A DNA stretch of 64,000 bases, taken from assembly GCA_900109895.1 (NCBI GenBank), contig FOBR01000027.1, positions 1 through 64,000 of the forward strand, given 5' to 3'. Both the position numbers and the translations under genes were made by a program. Below the pieces are notes generated by a model. The model saw only the letters and a list, made by a program, of their open reading frames with translations, did no database searches and was not told the origin of the DNA. This DNA comes from a bacterium A37T11 (lineage in GTDB: Bacteria; Bacteroidota; Bacteroidia; Sphingobacteriales; Sphingobacteriaceae). Positions 51,802 through 58,994 of the stretch are shown here, in pieces (the stretch's first letter is position 1; each line of letters opens with the position of its first letter).

Positions 51802-52260
51802 ATGACCTTCAAAAATGTGGTATATGGCCTGTTGACCCTGTTAGCAGGCTTTATTATTTTTAATGCATGCCAAAGCCCCGAAGAGCTGGATAAGGCCCGC
51901 TTTTATGTTAATGGAAAAACTTTGTATGAAGCACATTGTCAAAACTGCCACGGCGGCCAGGGAGAAGGGCTCGGAAAGCTATATCCCCCACTCTCTGATA
52001 CCACTTCATTAAAGGAAAACCACCATCAGTTAGCTTGTTTTATTAAAAATGGACTCTCAGGCATCCGGCAGATCGGCGGAAAGACTTTTGATACCGAAAT
52101 GCCGGCCAATCCGCGCTTATCGGATGTAGAAATCGCTTACCTGATCACTTATATTAGCAATTCATTTGGAAACAATCTCGGCATCAAGCGAGATTCTACC
52201 GTCAGGAAGGAACTGATGCAATGCCAACACAAAAAGCTATCTTTGGCGGTATATGATTGA
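51802..52260 (+). CDS. Class I cytochrome c lipoprotein
   Basis: The 152-residue protein has a lipoprotein signal (Cys23 in FNAC) and one haem site Cys46-Gln-Asn-Cys49-His50 (YEAHCQNCHGGQGEG), with Met100 (TEMPANPRLSDVEIAYLITYI) as the likely distal ligand. This is a membrane-anchored monohaem cytochrome c that could pass electrons to the oxidase served by the SCO protein. The end overlaps the rnhA start by 8 bp. Confidence 0.93.
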   Translation: MTFKNVVYGLLTLLAGFIIFNACQSPEELDKARFYVNGKTLYEAHCQNCHGGQGEGLGKLYPPLSDTTSLKENHHQLACFIKNGLSGIRQIGGKTFDTEMPANPRLSDVEIAYLITYISNSFGNNLGIKRDSTVRKELMQCQHKKLSLAVYD

Positions 52261-52714
52261 ACTATTTACCGATGGTGCTTCCAGTGGTAATCCGGGGCCA
52301 GGTGGCTATGGAGCTATCCTGCGTGCAGGAAACCATTATAAAGAGCTCTCGGCGGGATTCCGCAAAACCACCAATAACCGGATGGAACTCATGGCCGTAA
52401 TTGTCGGGCTTGAATCTCTTAAAAAGCCCGGCATGGATGTGACGATTTATTCCGATTCGAAGTATGTGATTGATGCCGTAGAGAAAGGCTGGGTATTTGG
52501 ATGGCAAAAAAAAGGATTTGAAGGCAAGAAAAATCCGGATTTATGGCAACGGTTCCTGAAAATATACCGCCTGCACCAGGTAAAGTTTGTTTGGGTGAAA
52601 GGGCACGCTGGCCATCCGGAGAACGAGCGCTGCGATGAACTGGCGGTACAAGCCTCCAAAAACAAGGAAGCATGGCTGATCGACGGAGTTTTTGAACGTT
52701 CTCCCCAAACCTGA
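52253..52714 (+). CDS. rnhA: Ribonuclease HI
   Basis: RNase HI cuts RNA in RNA-DNA hybrids. The 153-residue protein carries the four metal ligands Asp7 (LFTDGASSGNPGPGGYG), Glu45 (NNRMELMAV), Asp68 (IYSDSKYV) and Asp128 (NERCDELA), plus the catalytic-loop His118 (KGHAGHPEN). It has no membrane or signal segment, so it is cytoplasmic although it overlaps the cytochrome gene by 8 bp, which suggests simple operon packing. Confidence 0.96.
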   Translation: MIELFTDGASSGNPGPGGYGAILRAGNHYKELSAGFRKTTNNRMELMAVIVGLESLKKPGMDVTIYSDSKYVIDAVEKGWVFGWQKKGFEGKKNPDLWQRFLKIYRLHQVKFVWVKGHAGHPENERCDELAVQASKNKEAWLIDGVFERSPQT

Positions 52715-52759
52715 TCCCGTCTGCCACACGTAAAAAATGAACAAGGCCCTACAATAAGG

Positions 52760-52790
52760 TTGGCACTTTGCAATTAATTGGTGATATTTG
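52760..52790 (+). promoter_or_regulatory. Promoter of the A-type Fe-S carrier gene
   Basis: TTG (52760-52762), a 20-base spacer and GATATTTG (52783-52790), one base from TAnnTTTG, place the start near 52796. This rejects the in-frame TTG at 52778 and supports ATG 52814. Confidence 0.5.
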
Positions 52791-52813
52791 TATCAACAGA
52801 AAAGGAAAATGGT

Positions 52814-53140
52814 ATGATTACCGTAACAGAAAAAGCAAAAGAACGGATCGAAGAGATCTTACAGGGCGCCCAATACGACCCTTCTTATTTTGTACGAGTG
52901 TCGGTAGACAGCGGTGGCTGCTCTGGTTTAACCTATAAACTGGATTTTGACAACCAAGAGAAAAAGGGCGACCAATTTTTTGAAGATAAAGGCATTAAGC
53001 TAGGGCTTGATATAAAGTCATTCTTATATCTGGCAGGTACAGAACTGGATTTTTCTGACGGGCTGACCGGAAAAGGATTTACCTTTAATAATCCGAATGC
53101 TTCCCGTACGTGTGCCTGCGGAGAAAGTTTTGCTGTCTAG
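52814..53140 (+). CDS. A-type iron-sulfur carrier (HesB/IscA/ErpA family)
   Basis: ATG 52814 gives 108 residues. The three conserved cysteines are Cys36 (SGGCSGLTYKLDF), Cys100 and Cys102 (SRTCACGESF), which bind an iron-sulfur cluster for transfer to target proteins. It has the family's FNNPNA segment before the Cys pair. It stands alone without other isc or suf genes. Which of IscA, SufA or ErpA it matches cannot be decided from the sequence. Confidence 0.95.
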   Translation: MITVTEKAKERIEEILQGAQYDPSYFVRVSVDSGGCSGLTYKLDFDNQEKKGDQFFEDKGIKLGLDIKSFLYLAGTELDFSDGLTGKGFTFNNPNASRTCACGESFAV

Positions 53141-53152
53141 GTCATTACCTGA

Positions 53153-54016
53153 ATGACTCTTGCCGAATTTAAAGCACTGAATATTCCGGTTACGGATAGC
53201 CATGTACACCTTTGGGATACAGAACTCTTAAGTTACCCATGGCTTGCTGAAGTACCTGCTATTCAGAAAACCTTGAGCTTGTCCCATTTTCAGGAAGCCT
53301 CAGCAGCCATTCCACTTGCAAAACTGATTTTTATGCAATGTGAATGCTTGCCTGAGCAGTATGTACGGGAAGTTGAATACATCACTGGGCTGGCGGCAAC
53401 GGATGATAGGCTTACAGGCATTATCAGCTGGTTTCCACTTGAAGCAGTCAATGCTGCTGAAGAACTGGCGCTACTGGCAAAGAATCCGTTGATCAAAGGC
53501 ATCCGCCGTTTGGAGGAGTCGCCTGCATCACTCTATAAAAACCCTGAATTTACAAGTCGTTTAGGGTGGCTTTCTCAACACAAGCTCAGTTTTGATATTT
53601 GTTTAAAAAGCCACCAGCTTCCGGCTGCGATCCATTTGGTAGATAAGGCTCCTGAAGTTGATTATATGCTGGATCACTTGGGCAAACCCGAAATTCTAAA
53701 TCAAGAATTTCGTCAATGGTCAGACGCCATTCGCATCCTGGCCCAAAACCCGCAGGTATATTGCAAAGTTTCTGGTTTGGTAACCGAGGCAGACTTACTT
53801 AATTGGAAAACGGATGACCTTCGCCCCTATTTTGATTATGCAGCCGATCAGTTTGGTCCAGACCGCTTGGTCTTCGGAGGAGACTGGCCTGTGGTGACCC
53901 TGGCTACGAGCTATGCAACCTGGATAGAGACTTTGCTGGACCTATGCCGGGATTTTTCGCCCGCAGACCTGGATAAATTGTTTTCGCAAAATGCGAAACG
54001 CTTTTATCGCGTTTAG
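53153..54016 (+). CDS. Amidohydrolase_2-family hydrolase (lactonase-like)
   Basis: A 287-residue TIM-barrel hydrolase with the metal motif His18-x-His20 (VTDSHVHLWD), the VDYMLDHLGKPEI strand and the terminal VFGGDWPV motif (Asp244). This pattern matches the Amidohydrolase_2 (PF04909) branch that includes L-fucono- and L-rhamnono-lactonases. It lacks a signal peptide. It lies 12 bp after the Fe-S carrier gene. A sugar lactone is the likely substrate, which is inference. Confidence 0.9.
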   Translation: MTLAEFKALNIPVTDSHVHLWDTELLSYPWLAEVPAIQKTLSLSHFQEASAAIPLAKLIFMQCECLPEQYVREVEYITGLAATDDRLTGIISWFPLEAVNAAEELALLAKNPLIKGIRRLEESPASLYKNPEFTSRLGWLSQHKLSFDICLKSHQLPAAIHLVDKAPEVDYMLDHLGKPEILNQEFRQWSDAIRILAQNPQVYCKVSGLVTEADLLNWKTDDLRPYFDYAADQFGPDRLVFGGDWPVVTLATSYATWIETLLDLCRDFSPADLDKLFSQNAKRFYRV

Positions 54017-54039
54017 AACCCTAGCCGCAGCTTTCAATT

Positions 54040-55095
54040 TCAGCTTTCCTGTTCATAAAACAGCTTGTAAAAGTTCATCCTTTTTTCCTCATCAAAACCT
54101 TTTTCAAGCCATTCGCGCTTTCCATGCACATAAATGTGGAAGTTTTTATCCAATTTCAAAATGCTTTTATAGCTGGCTGCTTTCTTTTTAACAGCCTGAC
54201 CTGAAATTTCAAAGCTATTGCCTAAAGGACTATCAAATTCCGTTTCAAATGCCTCCTTATAGTCTTTAAACAAACTAACTGCAGCCGGATTACCCAATAC
54301 CACCTCATTGAACTGATCCTGTTCAAACATTTCATTCTCTTTAAAGTAATTTAAGGAGCGATTCAACAAGTCTATTTTGTCTGCCTTTTCCATCACAAAT
54401 GCCTCGTCCAGCTTTTCAGTTACAAAATGTTTATACACATCCAGGTAATTGGATGTCTGGTTAAACTCATCATTGCGTATACGTACCTGCAAAAAATCAT
54501 CCTTCCAATAAACAGCCTCCTGTTGGCGGTTGGTCTGGTCAACGGCCAGTACCTTAAACCCTTCAGCCGTATCCGTATTCAGGATCAAGCAACCTTTGTC
54601 CAGTTTGTGGATGTTTATAGCCTCCTCTTCATAGTCAACCTTAAAGGCATCTTTCTCTGGATATACTTTTAAATAGGTTTCTTTGGTTTCCGATTTAAAA
54701 ATACCGATGGCCTCATGCAGTTCGCCCTCCAACTGCACATTTTCAAAATGCACCACATATACTTCACCAGGTTTGATCTTTGGGTGGTTGGAGGCATCGT
54801 ACAGGTGCTTACTTACCTGCTTACTCAATTCATGAAATTCAGCACCATCATCAAATAAGGATTTTGAAAAATAATAGAGCTCATTGAGCGATAACTCCCC
54901 ATTGGGGTGATAAAAGCGATACACCTCATTCACTTTTTCAAACGGACTCAGAAAATATTGCATCAGCAATTTTGGCAACAGTTCGTCAGTAAGCGATACC
55001 GGATGATCAGACAACACAAGCCCTTCATTAAGCTGTTTATTGCCTACCCGGTGGATGGAGAGTTTTGCCAAAGAGGCCTCAAAATAGGATAACAT
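54040..55095 (-). CDS. Nucleoid-associated protein, NdpA/YejK family
   Basis: The 351-residue protein matches the 37-kDa nucleoid-associated family: an N-terminal ISIHRVGNKQ-like strand (KLSIHRVGNKQLNEGLVLSD), VYVVHFENVQLEGELHEAIGIFKSE, and a C-terminal part ending EKGFDEEKRMNFYKLFYEQ. YejK of E. coli, its best known relative, associates with the nucleoid. It is cytoplasmic and monocistronic. Assignment is by pattern memory; a domain search would confirm it. Confidence 0.85.
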   Translation of the reverse strand: MLSYFEASLAKLSIHRVGNKQLNEGLVLSDHPVSLTDELLPKLLMQYFLSPFEKVNEVYRFYHPNGELSLNELYYFSKSLFDDGAEFHELSKQVSKHLYDASNHPKIKPGEVYVVHFENVQLEGELHEAIGIFKSETKETYLKVYPEKDAFKVDYEEEAINIHKLDKGCLILNTDTAEGFKVLAVDQTNRQQEAVYWKDDFLQVRIRNDEFNQTSNYLDVYKHFVTEKLDEAFVMEKADKIDLLNRSLNYFKENEMFEQDQFNEVVLGNPAAVSLFKDYKEAFETEFDSPLGNSFEISGQAVKKKAASYKSILKLDKNFHIYVHGKREWLEKGFDEEKRMNFYKLFYEQES

Positions 55096-55151
55096 GTTCG
55101 ATAAATTTGGGCCAAAGTTAAAACATTATCCCAAACCGGCCCGGTGGGAAC

Positions 55152-55592
55152 CTACTTATCAAACTTCTTTTTAATATAATTGACCAGGGATGGGTTGGTT
55201 AAATCTTCCATATCACTCAGCTCAAGTTCAAGCGCTTTATTGCTTAATTGAATTTCCAAAAGCGATATAAACAACGAGATTACAAAAAATAACAAGCTCA
55301 AAAAAAACAGGATCTCTGAAAGATCGGGCTTTTCCAGAAAAATGGTCAGCATGCATAAAACACAGCTCACAAAACTCAATACTCCAAAAGCCTGCATGTT
55401 TTTAATAAGACGCAGCCGGTATCGCAAATTGCGTATCTGACCATGCAATGCGCCGCTATCATTATGCTCCAGATATTTGGTGTGCAGACTCCGCACCAAG
55501 CTAGCCAAGGCCAGAAATCGATTCGTATAAGCAAGCATAATGAGGCTGATTGCTGGGAAAAGTAATGCAGGGGTAGTAACCGTAAGACCCAT
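55152..55592 (-). CDS. DUF2721-family membrane protein
   Basis: A 146-residue protein with three hydrophobic segments (about 4-25, 68-90 and 93-115). The FPAISLIMLAYTNRFLALASLVR start is characteristic of DUF2721, and a conserved RIRLIKN-like RLRLIKNMQAFG follows. Function is unknown. Its ATG at 55592 is 37 bp from the divergent trpS-side ORF region and 106 bp from the trpS start. Confidence 0.85.
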   Translation of the reverse strand: MGLTVTTPALLFPAISLIMLAYTNRFLALASLVRSLHTKYLEHNDSGALHGQIRNLRYRLRLIKNMQAFGVLSFVSCVLCMLTIFLEKPDLSEILFFLSLLFFVISLFISLLEIQLSNKALELELSDMEDLTNPSLVNYIKKKFDK

Positions 55593-55683
55593 TCTATTCT
55601 GTAACTTAAAGAAATAAACCTAATTTTATTGATTCAAACCTACAACAAAAATTACACATACCCTATACCTCAAAACTATTTCT

Positions 55684-55691
55684 TATTTTCG
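55684..55691 (+). promoter_or_regulatory. -7 promoter box of trpS, leaderless arrangement
   Basis: TATTTTCG, one base from TAnnTTTG, is followed by exactly six bases and ATG 55698. It argues against the in-frame upstream start at 55629. Confidence 0.4.
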
Positions 55692-55697
55692 CGGCAT

Positions 55698-56693
55698 ATG
55701 GAAACAGTGGTCAGTGGAATCAGGAGCACCGGAAAATTGCATTTAGGCAATTATTACGGCGCCATCACCAATTTTCTGGAAATGCAGAACCAATATCGGT
55801 GTTTTTTCTTTATCGCCGACCTGCATTCGCTCACCACGCACCCCACCCCGCATGATTTGCAAAGTAACGTGAGGCAGGTGTTGGTAGAATACCTTGCTGC
55901 AGGCATAGACCCTGAAAAAGCCACCATCTATATTCAATCGGACGTTATTGAAGTGGCCGAGTTGTACTTGTACTTAAATATGAACGCTTATTTGGGAGAG
56001 CTTGAGCGGGCCACCTCTTTTAAGGATAAAGTACGGGCCAACCCCGACAACATTAATGCAGGCCTTCTTACCTATCCGGTTTTAATGGCTGCTGACATAT
56101 TGCTGCACAAAGCTACTAAGGTACCCGTCGGTAAAGATCAGGAGCAACACCTGGAAATGGCCCGCACCTTTGGCAATCGTTTTAACCGCCTTTACAAACA
56201 GGAATACTTTCCAGAACCCTATGCCTACAATCATGGTAAACAGTTGGTCAAAATTCCAGGGCTTGACGGCAAAGGAAAGATGGGAAAGTCAGAAGGCGAA
56301 GCCAATGCGGTATATCTGTCAGACGATGCGGAAACGATCCGCAAAAAAGTGATGAAGGCTGTTACAGACAGCGGCCCAACAGAGCCAAACCAAACCAAGC
56401 CGGACTATATACAAAATTTATTTGATATTATGAAGGTAGTGTCACCAGAAGACACACTGCAGCATTTTGAAAACCTTTATAACCGCTGCGAAATACGCTA
56501 TGGTGATTTTAAAAAGCAGCTGGCTGCCGATATGATCAGTGCTACAGCAGAAGTTCGTGAAAGAATTCATGCAATATCAGCCGATGATGCTTATATTCGC
56601 AAAGTAGTTGAACAAGGGGCCGAAAAAGCACACGAGAGTGCCCGCTCAACCCTTAAAGATGTCAGGGAATTAATCGGAATCAGAAAATTTTAA
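55698..56693 (+). CDS. trpS: Tryptophan-tRNA ligase
   Basis: A class I aminoacyl-tRNA synthetase that charges tRNA-Trp. From ATG 55698 it has 331 residues. The HIGH-like motif is TGKLHLGNYYGAI near the N-terminus, and the KMSKS loop is KMGKSEGEANAVYL. DLHSLTTHPTP and PVGKDQEQHLEMARTFGNRFN are further TrpRS signatures. The upstream in-frame codons from 55629 would add 23 residues before VVSGIRSTG and are unlikely given the promoter box. Confidence 0.96.
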   Translation: METVVSGIRSTGKLHLGNYYGAITNFLEMQNQYRCFFFIADLHSLTTHPTPHDLQSNVRQVLVEYLAAGIDPEKATIYIQSDVIEVAELYLYLNMNAYLGELERATSFKDKVRANPDNINAGLLTYPVLMAADILLHKATKVPVGKDQEQHLEMARTFGNRFNRLYKQEYFPEPYAYNHGKQLVKIPGLDGKGKMGKSEGEANAVYLSDDAETIRKKVMKAVTDSGPTEPNQTKPDYIQNLFDIMKVVSPEDTLQHFENLYNRCEIRYGDFKKQLAADMISATAEVRERIHAISADDAYIRKVVEQGAEKAHESARSTLKDVRELIGIRKF

Positions 56694-56705
56694 GGTTGCA
56701 ACCGC

Positions 56706-57323
56706 ATGCAAATAGCTATTGTTGGAAATATAGGAGCTGGAAAAACAACACTTACAGAACTGCTTGCAAAACATTTAGGCTATGAGCCGCAATACGAAGC
56801 GGTAGAAGACAACCCCTATTTGGAAGACTTTTACAATGACATGAAGCGCTGGTCTTTTAACTTGCAAATCTACTTTTTAAACAGCCGCTTCAGGCATTCC
56901 ATCAGTCTTCAGCATAAAGACAAAAACATCATTCAGGATCGTACCATCTATGAAGATGCCTATATCTTTGCAGACAATTTGCATGATATGGGCCTGATGA
57001 CCTCACGTGATTTTGAAAACTACAGCAGCATCTTTGAGAGTGTCATTTCCTATATTAAACCACCTGACCTGCTGATCTACCTAAGGGCCTCCGTACCCAC
57101 ACTGGTAAATAACATCCAGCTACGCGGCCGGGAGTACGAAATAGGTATACGCATTGACTACTTATCCAAGCTCAATGAAAAATATGAAAAATGGATTAAT
57201 AACTACAAGGAAGGGAAGCTACTGATTATAGAAAAAGATAACCTTGATTTTGCCCACAAACCAGAAGATTTGGGTTACATTCTACAATTAATTGACCGTG
57301 AACTGAACGGTCTTTTTAAATAA
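56706..57323 (+). CDS. Deoxynucleoside kinase
   Basis: The 205-residue protein has the P-loop GNIGAGKTT at 7-15, the DRTIYEDAYIFA motif (DRS-like) and the LID-type LRGREYE region, which define the deoxynucleoside kinase family that phosphorylates dA, dG or related nucleosides. It follows trpS by 12 bp and precedes kdsB by 27 bp. It is cytoplasmic; the base preference is not predictable from motifs alone. Confidence 0.93.
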   Translation: MQIAIVGNIGAGKTTLTELLAKHLGYEPQYEAVEDNPYLEDFYNDMKRWSFNLQIYFLNSRFRHSISLQHKDKNIIQDRTIYEDAYIFADNLHDMGLMTSRDFENYSSIFESVISYIKPPDLLIYLRASVPTLVNNIQLRGREYEIGIRIDYLSKLNEKYEKWINNYKEGKLLIIEKDNLDFAHKPEDLGYILQLIDRELNGLFK

Positions 57324-57350
57324 CCATCCGGAACTTTAAAAGAATTATTC

Positions 57351-58103
57351 ATGGCTCATAACATCATCGGGATCATCCCAGCCAGGTATGCAAGCAGCCG
57401 CTTCCCCGGAAAGCCCCTGGCAGACATTGCCGGTAAAAGCATGATCCAGCGGGTATATGAACAGGCAAGTAAAGCTCCCAGCCTATCCCTGGTAATGGTA
57501 GCTACCGATGATGAACGCATAGCAAACCATGTACACTCCTTTGGCGGAAAAGTGATCATGACAGCCTCCAGCCACCAAAGCGGCACAGATCGCTGTGCAG
57601 AAGTACTGCAGGCCTATAAAAATCATGACATTGCTATCAACATCCAAGGTGACGAACCTTTTATAGATCCCGCCCAAATAGAATTATTAATTTCATGCTT
57701 TAATACAGACCAAACCCAAATAGCCACCCTTATCAAGCGCATCCACAGCAATGAAGAGCTTTTTAATAAAAACACCCCCAAGGTGGTTATCAACCAGCAC
57801 AAAGAGGCCATCTATTTCAGCAGGGCTACCATACCTTACCAGCGTAATGCTCCGGAAAATGATTGGCTCAGTCATCATACTTATTATAAACATATTGGCA
57901 TATATGGTTATCGCGCAGCCATTTTAAAAACATTGACCGGGCTGCCCATCTCCCCCCTTGAACGCACAGAAGCACTTGAACAACTGCGTTGGATTGAAAA
58001 CGGTTATCGCATACAAACTGCCGAAACTACCCTTGATACCCATGCTGTTGACCAGCCCGATGACATTGACCGGGTTTTGCTTGCCGTAGCTCATAAATTA
58101 TAG
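57351..58103 (+). CDS. kdsB: 3-deoxy-manno-octulosonate cytidylyltransferase
   Basis: KdsB activates Kdo with CTP for lipopolysaccharide inner-core synthesis. The 250-residue protein has the N-terminal CTP-binding loop IIPARYASSRFPGKPL, VMVATDDERI, SGTDRCAEV, NIQGDEPFIDP and the C-terminal HIGIYGYRAAIL and PLERTEALEQLRWIENG motifs. Length is normal. Its presence implies Kdo-containing lipopolysaccharide, in line with the lipid A acyltransferase at 29507. Confidence 0.97.
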   Translation: MAHNIIGIIPARYASSRFPGKPLADIAGKSMIQRVYEQASKAPSLSLVMVATDDERIANHVHSFGGKVIMTASSHQSGTDRCAEVLQAYKNHDIAINIQGDEPFIDPAQIELLISCFNTDQTQIATLIKRIHSNEELFNKNTPKVVINQHKEAIYFSRATIPYQRNAPENDWLSHHTYYKHIGIYGYRAAILKTLTGLPISPLERTEALEQLRWIENGYRIQTAETTLDTHAVDQPDDIDRVLLAVAHKL

Positions 58104-58201
58104 AAAGACCCGCTCTTTTGTCTTAATATTAGCACACCTGATCGATTAGAGCAATTTTCATATTTAATTATAAATCAAATAATTATATTATTATTACTTT
58201 T

Positions 58202-58230
58202 TTTGGCTTACAACTTGCACAGTATGTTTA
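58202..58230 (+). promoter_or_regulatory. Possible promoter of the outer-membrane barrel gene
   Basis: TTTG (58202-58205), a 17-base spacer and TATGTTTA (58223-58230), one base from TAnnTTTG, would start transcription near 58236, about 30 bases before the ATG. The surrounding gap from kdsB is strongly AT-rich. Confidence 0.4.
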
Positions 58231-58265
58231 ACAAATTATATGAATTTAATTAAATACTAAGGATA

Positions 58266-58898
58266 ATGAAAAAAGTAATATTAGCTGCAACGGCTTTAAT
58301 TTTTAGTGTGGGTGCTTTCGCCCAAAGCCAGGACTTGGGTTTTGGAGTCAAAGCAGGCGTTAACTTTCCAAAATATAGTTTTGGAAGTGGCGATAATTCA
58401 GCAGAAACAAAGGCTGCTACCAATTTTTTTGTAACGGCTTACTTAGATGCCCCTATTTTTACAGATTATCTGTACATCCAGCCAGGCGTATCCTACCAAG
58501 GTAAAGGAGCCAAGTTTATTGATACAGAAGAGGGTGAATACAAGCAAAACACCAGCTGGATTGAAGTACCTATCAATGTGGTATTTAAAGTTCCTACCGG
58601 AACTGCCGGTCATTTCTTTGTAGGAGCAGGACCTTACATTGGTTTCGGTATTAGTGGAAAAAACAAATTATCTGATAAAAATGGCAACTCATCAGAAATT
58701 GGTGATTTTAAATTTGGCAAAGACAAAAGCTTAAAATCCACTGATTTTGGCTTTAACTTTTTAGCTGGCTACCAGCTTACAAGTGGCCTTATCATTAATG
58801 GTGGTTATGGTCTTGGTATCACTGACCTTGCTCCTGAATCACGCGGTGTGAAACAAACCAACCGCGTATGGTCTATTGGCCTCGGATTTGGAATTTAA
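58266..58898 (+). CDS. Porin/PorT-family outer-membrane beta-barrel protein
   Basis: A 210-residue protein with a signal peptide ending GAFAQ. The mature part is a small barrel of the OMP_b-brl_2 (PorT-like) family: LGFGVKAGVNFPKYSFG, YIQPGVSYQGKGAKF, HFFVGAGPYIGFGISGK, FGFNFLAGYQLTSGLIINGGYGLGI and an end in FGI. Such proteins are common in Bacteroidota without a known ligand. It has its own promoter-like region and terminator, so it is a single-gene unit. Confidence 0.92.
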   Translation: MKKVILAATALIFSVGAFAQSQDLGFGVKAGVNFPKYSFGSGDNSAETKAATNFFVTAYLDAPIFTDYLYIQPGVSYQGKGAKFIDTEEGEYKQNTSWIEVPINVVFKVPTGTAGHFFVGAGPYIGFGISGKNKLSDKNGNSSEIGDFKFGKDKSLKSTDFGFNFLAGYQLTSGLIINGGYGLGITDLAPESRGVKQTNRVWSIGLGFGI

Positions 58899-58922
58899 TA
58901 ACACAACAATATGTTAAAAAAG

Positions 58923-58951
58923 GCGTCCTTTAACTAAAGGGCGCTTTTTTT
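58923..58951 (+). terminator. Rho-independent terminator
   Basis: GCGTCCTTT and AAAGGGCGC pair as a 9-bp stem with one G-T wobble around a 4-base loop, followed by eight T, 25 bases after the barrel gene stop. Confidence 0.85.
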
Positions 58952-58965
58952 TGGGATTATTTTTT

Positions 58966-58973
58966 TATGTTTG
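58966..58973 (+). promoter_or_regulatory. -7 promoter box of the cytochrome-propeller gene
   Basis: TATGTTTG matches TAnnTTTG. It contains the in-frame TTG at 58971, which is therefore unlikely to be the start; ATG 58995 lies 21 bases after the box. Confidence 0.45.
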
Positions 58974-58994
58974 GCTCAGATAACTAAACAAACT

